Source: Chlorella sorokiniana
Lineage: Eukaryota > Chlorophyta > Trebouxiophyceae > Chlorellales > Chlorellaceae
Direction of reading: 5' to 3'
NCBI GenBank assembly: GCA_025917655.1
Contig: CP084613.1
Span: 3,846,001-3,910,000, forward strand
DNA: 64,000 bases
Below, one piece after another: positions 22,801 to 34,347 of the stretch. Positions within the stretch are counted from its first letter, which is position 1; each line of letters begins with the position of its first letter. The translations under genes and the position numbers were made by a program. The notes beneath the pieces are model-generated. The model ran no database searches and was not told the origin of the DNA. It worked only from the letters and a program-made list of their open reading frames with translations.

Positions 22801-25800
22801 GCGCGGCAGCCACTTGCGGAACTCGGCCTGCCAGTTGTGCAGCACCACCTGCAGTGAGGCCGGAAGCAAGACTTTAGTCAGCAGTGGGGAGCTCCATATC
22901 ACAGCACCCTGGACCTTCAGCAAAAGCAGTTTGCGCCAGCGCAGGCCCAACGTGGCAGCAGCCAGCCCGTGGGCTGCCTTGCCGCAGAGATAGCCAGCTG
23001 GCTTGCTCCTGTCGCTGCTTGCGCACTCTGGCGCCCCACGGGTTCCCACCTTGGGCACCAGCACCAGGAACCGGGCCTCCGGGTGCAGCACCGAGTAGGA
23101 CGAGAGGAGAGCCACTGTCTGGAGCGTCTTGCCCAGGCCCATATGGTGCGCCAGCAGGCAGCCGCCCGACAGTTCGGGGTCCTGTGAGGGGAATGGCGGG
23201 GCGCAATGGGGTGAAGGCATCGTGCAACTTGGCGGGAACAAAGAGGCTTTGGCAAGTGAAGGCAAGCGGCTCCAAGTGGGTGGGGGGGCAGGTTGATACC
23301 CCAAGCGGCGGCGCACCGTCATAAAATCGAGCACCAGCCCTTGCCAGATGAACTGCAGGCCCTCGCGCTGGTGCGGCTTCAAGACCTACACCACACATCC
23401 ATCACAGCTATGAATCTCATGCAAACGTCATGCACCCATTGAAACCTGCGCCGTACTGCCCCCTTTCCCAAGCATGGAGCTGCACATGCCTTGGCAATCT
23501 TGTGGTACACCATGGGTCCCTTCTCAGGCTGCTCCGTCCACAGCGGCACCAGTCGGCGGTCGTCGGTTGCCTCCGCCGCACAGGCAATAGCCTCCTGCAT
23601 AGCATTCTCCACCTGCTGCTGCAGGGCCTGCTGGCCGATGCCCAGCTTGTTGCGCAAGAGCTCACGCTGGTGCAGGCGCGACGCTGCGTGCTCAAAGGTG
23701 GCAGCCGCTGGCGCCGGTGCAGCCCGGCGCTGGTGCCGCTTTGATGGGGACAGCAGCCTGTTGGTCTGCGTGGCAAGGAGGATGACAGGGAACCGATGGG
23801 AGAGGCTAACACGACAGGGAACATGCACAGTTGCGCAGCAGTCTGGCACAGGGACGCCATCAGCACAGCTGCATGCCCACCTCGTGGTTCCGGCCGTCTT
23901 CGCCCCAGGTATGAACCTCCCCGCCGGCTGTCACATGCAAGCCAAAGCCCCCTCTTGCTTCCAACGGACCTGCCCAACTCTGCAAGTGCATGCAAGAAGG
24001 ACATGGCCAGAATTGGCAGTTAACAGTAGAACTAGCCCGCCGCTGCCTCAAACGTGGCAGCTGGTTCATGATGCAGCATGCAAGACTCACGTTCATCACC
24101 CGCTTTCTGCTGCTCCGCCAGCTGCAGCGCCACCAGCGTGGCCGCCCACGGCATGCATGGCCAACGCGCCAGCTTGGACCGCCGGAACCAGCTGCGCAGC
24201 CGCTGCAGCGCCCCAGGGCCGCCATGTGAGAGTTCCCGCTGTATGGTGTCGGCCAAATGACGGTCGAGGTGCTGGAAGTGACTACGAAGCGAGCCCAACA
24301 GCTGGCTGATACGTGGGGCTGCAGGTCAAGAGACTGATGGTCAGAGATGAAATTTACTTGTTTCTAGTAAATGTAGTACTGTCTGACGACGCAGCTGGGG
24401 CTGAAAACACATCATGATGTAGCTGCGGGCAGCAGTCAGCGGCCACATACCCGACAGGCCCGCTGTGAGCCACATATACAGAGAGGTCCGGGGCTGGGGC
24501 GTGCCAGCCACGCGCCACAACCCATCAGCGGCGCTCCATGAACAGGTGCAGCGCAGCAAGGGGTCAGCCTGCGCCAGGTCCTTGTCCGTGACCCGTAGTG
24601 TCCGCTCGCCTCCTGACAACAAGCAAACGACAGGAGAAGCAGTTGCTAAAGTCATGTCAGCAGCAGCACCAGCAGCGAGCGACTTCCATTCGTGTCCAGC
24701 GCCTCGTAAGACGAGGGTCCGCACCTAGCCAGCGGACGGTGAGCTCCAATTGCTTGCCAGCTGCCGCTGTCGCGCTGCTGCCAGGCGCTTCAGCAGCCTG
24801 CTTCAGCCGCTGGAGCACGGCCTCAACTTTGCTGCCAGGCATCCCGTCCCCTGGTCGGCCCACTGCGCAGCCTCGTTGTTCCAGCCCTGCCAGCAGGCTG
24901 TTCATGCCGTCACGGCTGGCAAGCTGCTTGCGTAGCAGAATGGCTGGCACATACGATGCGGCTCGCCCCTGGCAGCTGGTGTCCCGCAGCACGTTGAAGT
25001 CGTAGCAGGCACCCACGCGCAGGCAGCCGGCTGTCAGCACAGGCACAGCCGCTGCGGGGGCAGAGGTGGACGGCTCGTCCTGTGAGCTGGCGACGACAGG
25101 CACTGCTGGCCGCAGCTGAGCCAGGTCATAGCACGTATACTCTGCCAGCTGCAGGGTCCAAGCAGGCTCACAGGTCAGGATTGTTTGGCACAGCCTGGGG
25201 GCTTTGGCACAGTGTTCCCCAACTAAAGCACCGTACCACTTCAACCACAAGACGCTGCTCACCTCTCCAGTCTTCTCGTGCATCACCCACAGGCTGGCGG
25301 TGACGTCGCCATCCCTGCACACAGCGCGGCGTCGCATCAGCCAATGGCGAAACGCCTCAGGGGAGGCCTCGTGTGCGGTCAGTTCTAACCTGATGCGATG
25401 GCGGATGTATGCAGTGGCCCAGTGCAGGCCGAGAGCATCGGTGCAGCGCAGGGTCTCCACCGCAGCCATCTCCTCCAGCGCAGCCAGCGCTGCAGGCTGC
25501 AAGGGAGGAACAGTGCAGATATCTGCGTCAGGCATGCACCTCCCGCTTGACTGGCGGGGAGCAGCATGAGCGGCAGCTCACCGGGTGCACGTCGGCTGCC
25601 TGCCCCTGTGCCTCCCCGTCCGTGGCGTCTTCCTCCATGGCTGCCGTGCCCCCAGCAAGGCCGCCAGCAAGCTCCAAGAGAGGGAGCTCGGCGCCGTCTC
25701 CCCTGCCCTTCCCATCCTCCCCGTCTTGCAGGCCCTCGCTTTCTGCGCCCTGGCTCTCCCCCACCTCCTCAGGCACCCGGCTGTCAGCCATCTCCTCGTC

Positions 25801-28800
25801 TTCAGGCGCGTCCACCGCTGACGCTGCAGCCTGGCTGTTCCCTTCCAGGGACCGGGCGCCGTCCGAGGAGACAGCAGCAGCGCCAGGCGCGCCATCTGCA
25901 GCTGCTTGTGCTTCCACATCACCTGTGGCTGCCGCTGCTTCCGCCGCTGCTGCTCTCGCCGCCGCTGCTGCAGCGGGCTCAGGGGGCAACTCTTCCATCT
26001 CTGCGTCGCTGCTGCTGTCACCAGCCCCCATAATATCTTTGGCCAGTTCTAGCGCCCCTGCCACAGCCCCCCAGACGGTGGCGGACTTGCCGAGCGCCCG
26101 CAGCCGCCAGCTGGTCCTGCTGCGGCATCAAGGGTGACGTGGCATCGTCGGCCGGGCCCTCCATGGCAGCACTGCCAGGCGGCCGCCTGATTGCAGGTTC
26201 TGTGCCTACCGCCTGTGCCACGGCATGCGTGGGCGCCAAGAGCGAGGCCGGCTGCTCCTCGCCGTCGGCTGCAGCCTGCCCCTGAGATCCGCCCCGCAGC
26301 TGCTGCTCAGTCGCATTCGCCGCAGCCTGGGTCCCAGCACAGTCCATCGCCGCCCTGTCCTGCTGCTGCTGCTGCTGCTCCCCCTCATCAGGAGGTGCAC
26401 GCAGTCCTGAAGCCACAAGCACCCGTGTCTCGCCGGGCCTCAGGCCCGCCGCGTTCCAGGCACGCGCTGCGCCTGCCTCCACCTCCTCAGAAACCCCGCC
26501 ATGCGTGCCCGCCTGCTGCGCCCGGTCGCCGTGGCTGCCATCCAGGTGCTCACTGGCGCTGGTGTAGCCGCGATCCTCCTTCTTGCCTGTGCTGGACGCG
26601 TCGCGAGGCCCGCCACCTTCTCCGTCATCCTCATCCCTCACCAGCCAGCTGTCCTCCTGATACTCGCTGTTATCCTCATTCCCAGCGGACTCTTGCTGCC
26701 TACGGCGGCTGGCACGTCCCCGCCTGCCGCTTGCTGCCTCCTCCTCCTCCTCCTCCTCCTCTCCTTGTAGCTGCTGCCGCTGGCGCGCTGAGGGCCTTGT
26801 GCCGGCAGGGACCGCCGCCCGCGGCTGCGCGGGTGGCTGCTGCGGCAGGGCAGCGATGCGCAACAGCTCCACCTTGGCCAGCAGATCGGTGTGGTCGACG
26901 TCGCACACCTCTGCCAGGCGCCGCAGGGTGCGCTCTGACGCGCTGCGGCTCTGCACAACGGCATGGGGTCGCTGATGGTCATCCTGGCCATAGGGCTGGG
27001 CCAGCATTGCTGGGCAATCAGGCAGAAACGCATCGAGAGGAGGCTCGGCAAAGAAAGCGGTCCGTGCGCCTGTGCCTGCCTGCAGGTGCGTCTTGAGGAG
27101 CTCCAGGAACTGCTTGAGCAGGCGGCCCTGCAGCAGCGCGGCGTCTTCGCGCCAGTGCTCGCTTGAGCGGCGGCCCTGCAAGGCACCCAGGAGAGCAACA
27201 CAGCTGTGGATCGCTGCTCCACGATCACCCGCTGAGGGAATGATGGCAGAGGTCACGCAAAAAACAGTGCCTCGCCCACAAGCTCAGCAGCAGCGCACCT
27301 CGCGCCAAATGACATGCGCATCATGCTGCAAAGCAGGTAGCTTCCTGGTCCGCCAGCGTCGTTCCTGCACGCAAAGGTAGTGCAATGCAATGAAGACACA
27401 CTCATGGAGCACCCGAACCACAGCGATCATGTGGCAGCTTGCACAACAGTGCTGCTTGCATGGGCCTGGCCGGGCCCTCAGGCGCGCCCCTCACCTGATC
27501 CTGCAAAGCTGCCACCAGTCCAGCCAGCACGCTGTCCGCCTTGGCAGCGCTGCGCAGCTGCTGCCGAGGGTCCAGCTCGCCTCGGGAGCCCGTCAGCGGG
27601 TCGGTGCCGCTCGCTAGCTGTGGCAGGCTGGAGGCCACCTGTTCTTGCAGTGCAGCCAGAGCCTCCTCGTCTGCAGAGAGAAGCATCAGCAGGGTAGCGG
27701 CAGGGCAGGTCAGCTTGAGGACACAGAGGGCGGGGGGCAGTTTCTGGAGAGGGCCGCGCCAACGGCGGTGCTCGCCTGCGTCCGCAGAGCCCAGGTGCAG
27801 GACCGTTACAAGCTGCCCGAGCAGCTCTTGTCGACGGCCGGCGAGGAAATCAACCTCATCCTGCAGGAGGAGGATGGAACCAAACGATCACGGACTGGTG
27901 GCCACCGCGCACAAAAGCAGGCTATGCAATGTGGTGCGTGTCTATGAGCCACGGCGTGGCGCTGCTCGGCACCGGCGGGGGGACGCTTGCCTGAATATCC
28001 TCGCCCACCGATGCCCCTGCAGCAACAGCCGCGCCCTCGCCCTCGTCATCGCTGCCATCCAGCTGCGGGGGAGGTGATAGCACGGAGCCCAAAGCGAGAG
28101 TGTTTAAGCCAAATGCAGGCCGCTGGCATCAGGCAGTGGATAAGCAGGCTTCAGCTCGCTGCAGTTGCAAGCAGCTGCAGCTTACATGAAGGATCACAGC
28201 CTGTGGCCCTTTATCGCCTCACCTCCTGCGCCCCACCAGGCTCCTCACCCGCCGTCTCCTCCCCCTCGCTGCCCTCCAGCAGCAGCCCCCGCTCCAGCTC
28301 AGCAGGGTCCCAGGGCGGCAGCACATCCTGCAGCTCCGGGTCGCTCCCCTCCTCCCGCTCAAATGCCACACCCTGCAAGAGGGTTTGAAAGCACAGGACA
28401 GTTGCAGAGGTGCTTGTTGGCCAGAGCCAGCAGAGGGACAGCACATCACAGCGCCCATACACGTGCCCAGACAAGCGGTGAGCTTTGCAGGATGGAAACT
28501 TGCCTGTTGCATGCCAAACCGTGCCATTACCTCCTCTTCATCCTCATCCTCCGAATTGACATCGCTAACGTCCACGTCTGGCGCTGCCTCAGCTGCAACC
28601 GCCTCTGCCTGCAGCGCACCAAAGCGGAGGAGCATGCGCCGCACATGTCGAACCCTGTCACGCACCAGGGCTGGATCCCCACGGCGCAGGGCAGCAAACC
28701 TGCAGCGGTACACCACCGATTGCAGCCTCATACCCAGGCACAAGCTGGCAAGGGGTGCAAACCAAGCAGCGCACAGCGATGCTCGGGCAGGAGCGGAAGG

Positions 28801-29896
28801 CCCAGCGAGTATGCTTCAGGCGCCAGCTCACGTGCTGGGGTGGTCCGCCACCCTTCCTCCGCCCACAGTGCAGATGTCCAAGCTGTTGATCCGCATATCC
28901 AGTGGCCAGTTGGCGGGCCTTCCAGCCCATGCAGCGCCTTTACCGTGCTGCACAGGCATCTCCTTATCCTGATCCGGCGGCGGCAGGCCGGCGCGCAACC
29001 AAAGGCGTGCAGGCAAGCGGCGACAGTACCGCGCTGCAGCATGACCAGCAAGGCAAACATGTCAGCACATGCTGAGCACGCTTGTGCAGTGTTGGGCTTG
29101 CGCCCGTCAAGAACAGGGAAGGTAGGGAAGCCGCGCATGTTAGATTGTTTCACGCGCACCCACCTGGTGAACAGGCCGGACGAGCAGCCACAACAAAGTC
29201 CTCGTGTTCTCGCAGAGGGTAACCATCTACCCCTGGCTTCCAAAGGCTATCAAACAAAGCAGCTTGTGGCGCGCCCTCCCGGGCTGCTGGCGCCGCTGCC
29301 GGCGCCGCTGCCGGCTCATGTCTCTCGGGCTGCACTCTGCGCCCTGGCCGTAAAGGCTGCTGAACATGATTTAAAGGGCCAACAAAACCTGCGGCAGGCG
29401 GAACATCCCTTGTTCCCTGCCTGTCTGCGGGCGCTGGCTGCCCTGCCCTCCCGTGTTGCAATTCGCCGGAAGCTGGGTGCTGCACCTCGGCTGGTGCTGC
29501 CCCACCCGCAGGAGCTGCTGCGTGGTTGATCATGCGCGGATCATCCAAGTCCATTCCAGCTTCATGAAAACCAGGTTCGTCCTCGGCTGCTGCATGATGC
29601 AATGCAGCAGACGGGCGGGTTGCAGTGCCCACTGCCGCCGGCTCGCCCGAAGCCGCCGGCTTGCACGGTGCACCCACTGTCTGGGCCGCTGAAACCAAGA
29701 CAGAGGCATCTCCGTCCATTCTTTCATGCTGTGGCGGCACCATCGGGGCAGTTGCACGCTCCACGACGTCCAGGCGCGAGTCGAGGCGGTCCAACCTGCC
29801 CACGACCTGCTCCATATGCCGCTGCACCTGTGTTCCGAGCTGCGCCACCTGCGCCTGGATGGCGACCAGGGCCTGGAGCATCGACTGATCGGCCAT
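16860..29896 (-). CDS. Large SNF2-family chromatin remodelling ATPase, ATRX/RAD54-like
   Basis: A many-exon gene whose core exons spell the SNF2 helicase motifs in order from high to low coordinates: SGGCLLAHHMGLGKTLQTVA (motif I, about 23120-23170), VVVVDEAHVLKNDT (motif II, about 22180-22215), LALTGYPLQNNLTE (motif III, about 21935-21970), GTHGINLVSCRRIAMLEEPW (motif V, about 19680-19740) and AIARLFRYGQNQGTFVYR (motif VI, about 19490-19545). HHMGLGKTLQ and LTGYPLQNN are closest to the ATRX/ARIP4 branch. The N-terminal 6 kb encodes a short coiled coil (start MADQSMLQAL at 29896), an acidic, Glu/Ala-rich stretch and unrecognised sequence; the C-terminus is Gln/Ala-rich and ends SPRLAAAGPPHMMSLT. 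The role would be ATP-driven nucleosome remodelling in the nucleus. The assignment of everything above about 24.3 kb to this gene is inferred; a separate upstream gene is possible. The frame slips near 26100 and 17650. Confidence 0.75.
18180..18290 (-). repeat. Tandem duplication of a Gln/Ala-coding unit in the SNF2 gene
   Basis: A unit of about 45 bases (CAGCTGCGAGCACCGCCGCC and a CTG run on the plus strand) is repeated twice head to tail. On the minus strand it encodes QQQQQRAAAAVLAAA twice. The two copies differ mainly in the number of CTG triplets, as expected from replication slippage. Confidence 0.75.
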
Positions 29897-30220
29897 GGTG
29901 CCGGCGTTCTCATGTCTGTTGCATTCTCGGTTGTTACTTCACCGTAGCGAATATTATTGATCGTTGATGCAATTTTGACTGTGAGAATGTCCCGGGATGC
30001 GAAGTGAGATGATTTCACGAGGGTACTGAACAGGTACTGCGATAGTTGTGTGCTTCCGGCATGGTGCAGCCCGTCGTGGATCCAAGCTGATCAAGATAAC
30101 ACCCAATCGCCGAAGCCGCTGAACAATACAATCGGTCCAATCGTGGTGCCTCGCTTGCAGACCTGCACCGGGCCTCTTTGCAGCACAGAAAGCCACATTA
30201 GTGCACAAGAGTGGCCCATC
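29897..30220. promoter_or_regulatory. Divergent intergenic promoter between the SNF2 and MSAP1 genes
   Basis: Start codons at 29896 (minus) and 30221 (plus) are separated by only 324 bases, so both promoters and 5' UTRs must share this space. It is more AT-rich than its surroundings (for example GCGAATATTATTGATCG near 29946). No specific factor site could be assigned. Confidence 0.45.
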
Positions 30221-31802
30221 ATGCGTGCAAGTAGGCGGATGCTGCTGTTAGCGGCAGCAGTCGCTGCTGTACTGGAGCCACACGTGTGCGGTGCGGCTCC
30301 CAAGAAGAAGAAGAAGGGCAAGGTTGCAGGTGGACCCAACGAGCCTGTTCGCCCGGAGGATGTTCCTTACATACAGTGCCAGGTTGCTATTGAACTGCCT
30401 GGCCGTGCACCCAGCACCAGGACTTCAAGCTGCGTGACGCCCACCACCTCACACACTGGCTTCACAGAATTCAATTTGCACTGCCCATTCCATCGGCCTT
30501 TGACAGGTCTGCCAGCTGCTAGCCAAGAACGCCTGGCTTCAAGTGAAGGAGATGAAGAAGGCTGCCACCGCTGCCCAGCCGGTCAGTCCATGCTCCATGC
30601 TATCGCCGGCTGCTGAGAACTACCTCAGGCATCAGCCATCGCACCGATTCGCTGGACGTCAGCAGTGCCACCATTCTTGTACTGATCACACTGCAGCTTG
30701 ATGAGAACAAAGTGATCGAGTGCATGGAGAAGATCACCACCGCTTGGCGGCCGGAGGGCGAGTGGATCGCCAAGCTTGACCTGGTTGAGGAGGGGAGCAA
30801 GCTGGTTGTGAAGGAGATGGACCAGGTGGGCAGCAGCAGCGCTCACTGCACGCGCCCAAAGGGCTGGGAGCAGCAGGGCAGCGACCACTGCGACCCCTCG
30901 TTTTTGACATCCCATGTGTGCTGACGCAGGTTGGGAACTGCGGCTCTGAGTGCAAAACGGTGCAGCTGGCAGCAAATCGAATCATGGGAGAGCACGACAC
31001 TGACATCGCAGAGATTCTCTTCACGGTATGCCAAACGACATAGTTTCAGTTGCTCATTGTCAGCATGCTGGCTGCTGCCTTCATTCAAGGGTTGCAAGCC
31101 GTCGTGCCTGTGTGCAGGGCAAAATGAACCGATCACAGTTCAACCGCTGGCTCTGCTGGGACGAGTCGCAAGCCTGCAAAGAAGATGCGCCGCCGCTGCC
31201 TAAGGCAAGCAGGGCGTTGTAGCGCCATGCTGCAATGTGTCCTCGCCATCCTGCGTGTTGCACATCGCGTTTCTGTCATCGATTGCAGGATCGCAAGCCT
31301 GGTCCTCCGTTTGACCCGCGTCAAGAAGGCGATCATAACATCGATGCCATGATGGAGGGCTTGGCGGTGAGAATCATGGGCCTTCCGTTGCACAGGTAAC
31401 CAGATGAAACTTCTAACGCCTCACTGCTGACATGCTGCAGGGCCAGGGGCTGTCCAACAACAAAAAGCTGCGTGATGAGCTCATGACGAAGCTGGGCGCC
31501 AAGCAGCCGGAAGGTGAGGGAAGGTCATGCTGCCTGTGGTAGCCGGTGACATGCACAGCATCGTTTCACATCGCTCAAGATCTTGGCCAGCTGGTGGCGG
31601 GATGGTCACGCTGCTGGGCGATACCCTTGCCTCAACTACGAGTATGACCTCATCCTTGACATATCCGCCGTCTACCTTCAATTGCTGATTTCCCGAATTG
31701 CTTTCTCCAGAGGACTCGGCGGATGCAGCACTGCGAAGGGCAATGGCGCAGGCGCAGGCTGGCGAGATTGCTGCCGGCAGCGAGCAGGTCTGCCTCTCAT
31801 GA
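30221..31802 (+). CDS. MSAP-family (saposin-like, TLR4-regulator/MIR-interacting) ER protein, copy 1
   Basis: Eight exons: 30221-30382, 30507-30581, 30697-30825, 30930-31025, 31118-31204, 31289-31366, 31441-31513, 31711-31802; they join in one frame without correction. A signal peptide (MRASRRMLLLAAAVAAVLEP) is followed by a KKKKK patch and the family core: VPYIQCQVCQLLAKNAW, CMEKITTAWRPEGEWIAKLD, VGNCGSECKTVQLAANRIMG, FNRWLCWDESQACKEDAPPL and PKDRKPGPPFDP. Cys spacing and the PYIQCQVC, CKT and PPPLPKDR motifs match the plant MSAP family (Arabidopsis At1g42480 type), which is secretory-pathway-located but of unclear function. The intron at 31205 has a GC donor (AAG|GCAAGC). After the core this copy lacks the LYSRDDL motif that the neighbouring copy keeps, so its C-terminus has diverged. 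Confidence 0.85.
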
Positions 31803-31985
31803 CACCTGGAATTCACTCAGAAACCTCCTGCCTGGCCCGACCGTCGCCGCAATTCCTGCCCTTTGGTGCAGGGCAGCTGGGATGAGCTGTAGGGTTGCAA
31901 GCGGGGCACGCTGACAGTCCATTCGAGGGCTACATCTGCCACAGTCCCTTGCATGCGGCAATTCGGGTAACTTGCTCATGTTCGG

Positions 31986-31990
31986 TGTAA
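31986..31990 (+). terminator. Candidate TGTAA polyadenylation signal of MSAP copy 1
   Basis: TGTAA lies 184 bases after the stop codon. A second TGTAA occurs at 32313-32317. Confidence 0.5.
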
Positions 31991-32239
31991 CTTGTGCCAC
32001 GTTTGAGGCAGTCGCCACGTCCAAGGATGAGCTGTTGCAGTACAAGCAGAGGTACAGCCACCAGCTCGGATGGTGTCTATTACGACGCCCGTTGCATTGC
32101 TTACAGCGACGGCGCGGCGGGCGGAGCGGCGGCAGACAGCTGGGGCGCGGCGCAGGCATGCTGATTCTGGCTGAGTTTCGTTGCTTTGCTTTATTATAGG
32201 AGCCAGAGGCGCGAGATCGCGATTCACCCCATTCCTCCT

Positions 32240-32265
32240 GCGTAGTGCCCGTGAGGGCACTACGC
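32240..32265. repeat. Perfect 11-bp inverted repeat (hairpin) in intergenic DNA
   Basis: GCGTAGTGCCC, a GTGA loop, then GGGCACTACGC: eleven perfectly complementary bases on either side of a four-base loop. It lies about 190 bases upstream of the second MSAP start codon. It could be a transcript hairpin or an operator-like palindrome. No terminal repeats or target duplication point to a transposon. Confidence 0.6.
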
Positions 32266-32453
32266 GAATACGCCCCGCGCGTCTTCTTCTTCTTCTTCTG
32301 CTTGAATGAGTTTGTAACCCTTCGAGATCTAGTCAATACGATCTGGGCCAGCTATCAAGGCACCGCTCGACAAAGTTCTCTCTTGGATGGGCGCTTGCTC
32401 GTGTCCTTGGCGGCAACATTTCAAAGCGGCGCTATAGCTTGGTTCTCAGGGCA

Positions 32454-34347
32454 ATGTCTTATGTCCGCTGTGCGCTGTTAGCAGTGTTGGTGGCGGCGCT
32501 GCTTGTCGCCGCCGCCGGCCAGGGTGGCCCTTTAAAGGCCAAGCCGCAACTGATGGACATTCCCTACATCCAGTGTCAGGCAGGCGTGAAATACTGAAGC
32601 ATGACAGTGCCCAGTACTACAGCTCAACTGATATTACAGGGCAGGTTATGCTGGAACCAGCTGAGCTCGAGCCGGCCCTGTGTGGTTGTTTGCAGGTCTG
32701 CGAAATGCTTGCCAAAAGTGCATGGCGGCAAGTCAAGGAGGTGATGAGGGACGACACGCCAGCCAATAAGGCACGCTCCAGACTTTGCTTGGGTTGCGTG
32801 CAGAAACAGTTACGATCAGCGCTCCCGACTCCCCTCAGACAGCAAGTAAATTATGGTGCAGTAAAGTTGGAATGTCCCCTTGCTGCAGGTGGATGAAATG
32901 AAGATCATTGAGCACATGGAGAAGATCACCACCGCTTGGCGGCCGGAGGGCGAGTGGATCGCCAAGCTTGACCTGGTGGAGCAGGGTGACAGGCTGGTGG
33001 TGCGGGAGATGGACCAGGTTAGCTGCTCCCAGCTCGGCCAGCGGGTCGCCCCACAAACCTCAGGCGCCCTGCCCGCTGTTCCACCCCTCGGCTCTCAGCT
33101 CAGCGCTTGGCCCCAACTGCAGGTCGGCCGCTGCGGTGTGGAGTGCAAGACCGTGGAGAAGGCGGCGGAGCGCATCATGGGAGAGCACGACACCGACATC
33201 GCAGAGGTCCTGTACTCGGTGGGCCCCCGCCGCCCTGACACCCCCAGCTGCTGCTACGCTGCGCCGCTGTGCCAATGCGTCTGTTGAAGTTCATGGGGAT
33301 GCTGACCAGGGGTGCATGCGCCGATTGGGCTCGCCTGCCTACGTCTGCTTGTATCCCTTGTTGTTGCCAGGGCAAGAAGACACGGGCCCAGTTCAACAAC
33401 TGGCTGTGCTACGAGCTGACGGGCGTGTGCAAGCACAAGCCGCCGCCACTGCCCAAGGTGCTGGAACTGAGCCGTTGCGTAACGCATTGTGGCGCCTGGG
33501 CCCAATCCTGGCCTCCTGTCGCCGCAATGTTCCGTCTTGCTTGAGATGATGCATGCCATGCCCCCGCTCTGCGGTCGCAGAATCGCCGCCGGGACCGCCC
33601 TTTGAACCTTTGCCCGCTGGGGAGCAGAACCTGGAGCGGATGATGGGGAGATGGAGGTGCGGCGCAGGGCACAGCACATGCAGCTTGCTGGCCAGCATTG
33701 CTCGTTGGAGAAACTCAGACTGCACGCCCATCTCTGGCCAGACTGCTCACAATCAAAGCCGCGTCTAGCGCTGCTTCTGTGCCCTGCAGGACCAGGGCAT
33801 GCGTGGCAGCCTGTACAGCCGGGATGATTTGATGGCAAAGTATGGGCTGCCGGAGGTGCATGGCGAGGACGAGGGCGAGGACGGCCGTCCTGACCGCGCA
33901 GAGGAGTTCGACGGTGGGGTTTCTGCCAGTACGTGCTGTGTTGTGGTTCAAAGGCTAGCAGGCGGACGGGTTGGCATGGGTGTGCGGGCATGCTGTCTGT
34001 TCCTTGGCTCACGCCGCCTCCTGAGCGGTTGCAGGCGAGCCAATCGACTGGCACCACATCGAGGGGAGCAAGACGTACACAACTCGAACGGTGAGCAGCA
34101 GGGGTTAGGCGTTGGTGCCAAGTGCTGGATCAGCATCACAATCCTTCAGATGAAACAAAAAAGGAAGGGACGTCAGTCATGTGCTGCTGCTGCTCCTTTC
34201 TCGATCTTGCAGCCCATGCGGCGAGTGATAGATCAGGCCAAGCAGGCTGCACAAGCAGCCAAGAGCGGCTTCAAGGCGGCAGCTGATATAGCGCAAGGCG
34301 CGTGGAGCAGGATGCGGTCCGAGCAAAAGGGCAAGCAAGAACTTTGA
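32454..34347 (+). CDS. MSAP-family (saposin-like) ER protein, copy 2
   Basis: Exons: 32454-32579, 32696-32770, 32889-33017, 33123-33218, 33371-33457, 33581 to about 33656, 33790-33928, 34035-34090, 34213-34347. A signal peptide (MSYVRCALLAVLVAALLVAA) precedes the same saposin-like core as copy 1 (DIPYIQCQ|VCEMLAK, VGRCGVECKTVEKAAERIMG, WLCYELTGVCKHKPPPLPK). Exons 3, 4 and 5 have exactly the same lengths (129, 96 and 87 bases) as in copy 1, proving tandem duplication. The later part (GMRGSLYSRDDLMAKYGLPE, then an acidic stretch) matches plant family members, so this copy is the more complete. The first two introns appear to start with GC (CAG|GCAGGC, AAG|GCACGC). The frame is restored in exon 6 if one C is added near 33586 and one G in the run at 33645-33648. 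Confidence 0.83.

Larger units (their letters stand above)
31803..32453. other. Spacer between the two MSAP paralogues
   Basis: No coding exon is supported. It contains the polyadenylation signal of copy 1, a perfect 11-bp hairpin at 32240-32265, a TTC-rich tract at about 32282-32300, and presumably the promoter of copy 2. Confidence 0.45.

Noticed and set aside
23880-23960. An RCC1-type repeat (LHVTAGGEVHTWGEDGRNHEV) within the SNF2 gene
   Set aside because: Only one copy of the motif is visible; RCC1 propellers need about seven.
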